Assembly: GCA_009760855.2 (NCBI GenBank)
Contig: WPIO01000187.1
Coordinates: 430,001 to 479,395 of the forward strand
Length of the DNA: 49,395 nt
From: Cristatella mucedo
Lineage: Eukaryota > Bryozoa > Phylactolaemata > Cristatellidae
Direction of reading: 5' to 3'
The notes under the pieces are model-generated. The model was not told where the DNA came from, did no database searches, and saw nothing but the letters and a program-made list of their open reading frames with translations. Below, in pieces: positions 47,263-49,395 of the stretch. How positions within the stretch are numbered: the first letter of the stretch is position 1; every line of letters starts with the position of its first letter. Position numbers and translations under genes: made by a program.

Positions 47263-47615
47263 ATACAATAGTACCCATATAGGAATAGAATTATACATAT
47301 ATATAATATTATAGATATATATTTATAATTATGCATAATATCTATTTTCGAGTGCGTAGCTTACAGAACTTGACCGAAATCCAGAATCGAATGCCTGCAA
47401 CGTGGGCATTCAATTTATCAGTCGCCAGAGCTGATTCGGAACATTTAAATAGATAACTACGGTTAGATGTCATCGACATAGAGTATGTGACGTTATATAA
47501 TATACAGTATTAAATTTATATTTATATTTTTATTAAATATTATTTTTATATTTTTATTTTTATTTTTTTATTATATTTATATTTTTATATTTATATGTTT
47601 ATATATTATAAAAAA
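47263..47615. other. AT-rich low-complexity sequence
   Basis: 47500-47610 is TATTTTTATATT-type low complexity. The 47390-47455 part is the last block shared with copy 1. Confidence 0.6.
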
Positions 47616-47619
47616 TTAA

Positions 47620-48350
47620 TACACTTGATAAAGCCCTATCAGAGAACTCAATCTCTTTCTAGGCGCTTTTCTTTTGCTGCAAAGGGAAACACAATGGAAT
47701 GGTGAGTAATATCATGCTTGATAAACAAATGAATAACATGGTTAGGAGTGGCATGCACAGGGTCAGCATGCAAATGTGGTTAGTGGCAGCATGCACAGCT
47801 TCAACACTCACAAGCACAAAAAGAACGAATCACAGAGAACCACTAAATGCTGACCTAAATAGGTGTGTTTTTAAGTTCTGTTTAAATGTGGTCAAGTAAG
47901 GAGATGTTGTGACAAAAATCGGGAGTGAGTTCCAGGCTATAGGAGCATACGAACTAAATGCATGGTTTCCAAAGGGTTTGCGGTATGTACGAGGTATTGG
48001 TAAACTCTTAGATTCCGAAAAGTTGCTGGTACGGTGCTTGGCCTGGTGGGGGAGTAGATATCTTTGGTGAGCCGCGATGTTACACTAGGTGAGGCGGTTG
48101 CTTCCACGACCTCGGGACCGAGGTCGTGGGTTTGATTCCTGCGGTGGGCGATCCTTTATCGCCACTGCAAGCGGTAGTGATAGCCGTAAAAGGCTCTCCT
48201 GTCGCTATACGAAAGGGGGGCTGTTTAACCAGCTAGGATATATATATCTAAGAGATAGGCTGGAGCCATAGAATGAAGTGACCTAAAAGTGAGCGACAAA
48301 ACCTTGAAGTCGATTCGTTGCTTGACTGGCAGTCAGTGCAGGTCGGCGAG
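47620..48350 (-). mobile_element. LINE A 3' part, split by a SINE A
   Basis: Minus-strand 3' UTR and ORF C-terminus from 47620 to about 48060, resuming at 48251-48350 (GAGATAGGCTGGAGCCATAG). The interruption is the SINE at 48063-48250. Coding frames are broken. Confidence 0.8.
48063..48250 (+). repeat. SINE family A, best copy, nested in LINE A
   Basis: Most complete copy. Head GAGCCGCGATGTTACACTAG and GTGAGGCGGTTGC; B box GGTTTGATTCC; body GATCCTTTATCGCCACTGCA and AAGCGGTAGTGATAGCCGTA; tail GGCTGTTTAACCAGC. ATATCT occurs at both ends (48058-48063 and 48244-48249) and may be the target-site duplication. Confidence 0.75.
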
Positions 48351-48527
48351 AATTATACTAAAAAGCATATTTACATATACATTAGAGTATAAAAATATTA
48401 GCTTACATAAGCATAAAAATGAGGCAATAACCATCAAAACTCGTCAGCATAGAAGGCTGGAAATCTATCGGTCCCACACATTTGACATCTGGAAATTGAG
48501 ATGGTGCAACATTATCGAGCATATAAT

Positions 48528-49395
48528 GTAATGTATCTCCGTCTGTAACTCCACAAAGCGACAAAGACTATGTGGGTGGTACGCTGGAGAGTTTTGTATA
48601 GCGCAGTCACAGCCTGAGCGTCTTTCGGTACCCACTCAGTAGCCAACAGACTTCGTCTCACGCAACAAAGAGAAAGTGGGAAGCATAGCAGAGTCAGGAG
48701 AGCAGTTGAGGTAGTGAGTAGCATGGAAGTAGCAGCACTGAACCTCTGTAAATGATGAGCCATAGTCGGCAACAGAGGAGTAGTTGTCGTTGCGTAATAA
48801 TTGTGGAAGCCATTTCCACAGTCTAGGACCTGCAGAGCTAAAGCTTCTGTCGCCAACGGTCTTTAAGCGGAGGAATGGAACAGCTAATGTATTTGTCCAC
48901 ACCAGGACCTGAGGGTGCGAACAGGCTGAAACTGGTACAGCAGTTCAGCTAGGTACGAAGGAGCCAAGCTATGGCGGGCCTTGTGGGTCAGAGTAAGAGC
49001 TTTGCTCTGTATCTGTTGCTCAACCGGCATCCATCCTAGCTCTGTTAGCAAAGGAGACACGTGCTCAAACCGCTGGGACTTGAAGACTAGCCTTGCAGCC
49101 ATATTCATTGTCTGCTGTAGTGGCATAATAGCTTTCTTTGGCAGCCCAACCAAAAGGGAATTACAATAATCAAGCCGAGACAGAACTAAGGAGCTAGTTG
49201 AATTTTTTAAAGCCCTATGGAAGACAGTGCCCTAATCTTGGATAGGGAAAGGACATGATGACTAGCTGTAGAAGCAGTCTTCTGAATGAAGCTTTAAAAA
49301 ATTGAGGCAGCTGTCGAAAACGACACTTACATTTCGAGCACGTGATGACGGTCGCACAACTGTATCGCCTATTAGAAGAGCAAAGCCTTTTAATC
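48528..49395 (-). mobile_element. LINE B copy running to the window end
   Basis: 3' tail near 48528 (TAATGTATCTCCGTCTGTAA on the plus strand). The frames 49153-48884 (MVGLPKKAIMPLQQTMNMAA) and 48902-48636 (KTVGDRSFSSAGPRLWKWLP) encode the ORF C-terminus with one frame change. The part beyond 49235 probably continues upstream into the RT but no catalytic motif is in the window. Confidence 0.75.

Overview
This is a repeat-rich window from an animal nuclear genome, most likely a marine invertebrate. It has spliced genes with GT-AG introns, abundant 5'-truncated non-LTR retrotransposons, tRNA-derived SINEs, long (GA)n, (TA)n and (CA)n tracts, and no compact bacterial-type coding. I cannot name the species; a sponge, cnidarian or spiralian would all fit.

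The only convincing host genes are two tandem paralogues of an orthodox (AQP1/AQP4-like) aquaporin, both on the minus strand. Gene 1 has four coding exons between 7896 and 3951; gene 2 has four between 43996 and 38902. Each encodes about 316 residues. Exon 1 carries TM1-5 and the first NPA box. An 81-bp exon 2 carries the second box, which reads NTA instead of NPA. A 67-bp exon 3 carries TM6, and exon 4 encodes a charged C-terminal tail. They lie in two direct copies of a segmental duplication (about 3040-11265 and 38005-47455), separated by about 26.7 kb of transposon-dominated DNA. Similarity between the copies is uneven: exon 1, exon 2 and one intron stretch are nearly identical, while other introns have diverged strongly. 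This suggests gene conversion.

The intervening 11.3-38.0 kb is a retroelement graveyard. LINE family A (L2/CR1-like, 3' (ATT)n tail) and LINE family B (L2/CR1-like, 3' tail of tandem ATTAC) occur as many truncated copies on both strands, some nested in each other. Two SINE families carry Pol III B-box-like heads; the tail of one matches the LINE A 3' end. From about 14.8 to 18.4 kb lies a decayed KDZ-type DNA transposase, broken by a stop codon, a frameshift, a LINE and a SINE. Two long palindromes with (CA)(TA)(TG) or (TA) centres (23.6-24.0 kb), a 19-bp perfect hairpin (33.1 kb), a 12-bp minisatellite (34.3 kb) and a GA-rich block of about 550 bp (32.3-32.9 kb) are the notable structural sequences.

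The first 3 kb, and several gaps listed below, show nothing I can assign.
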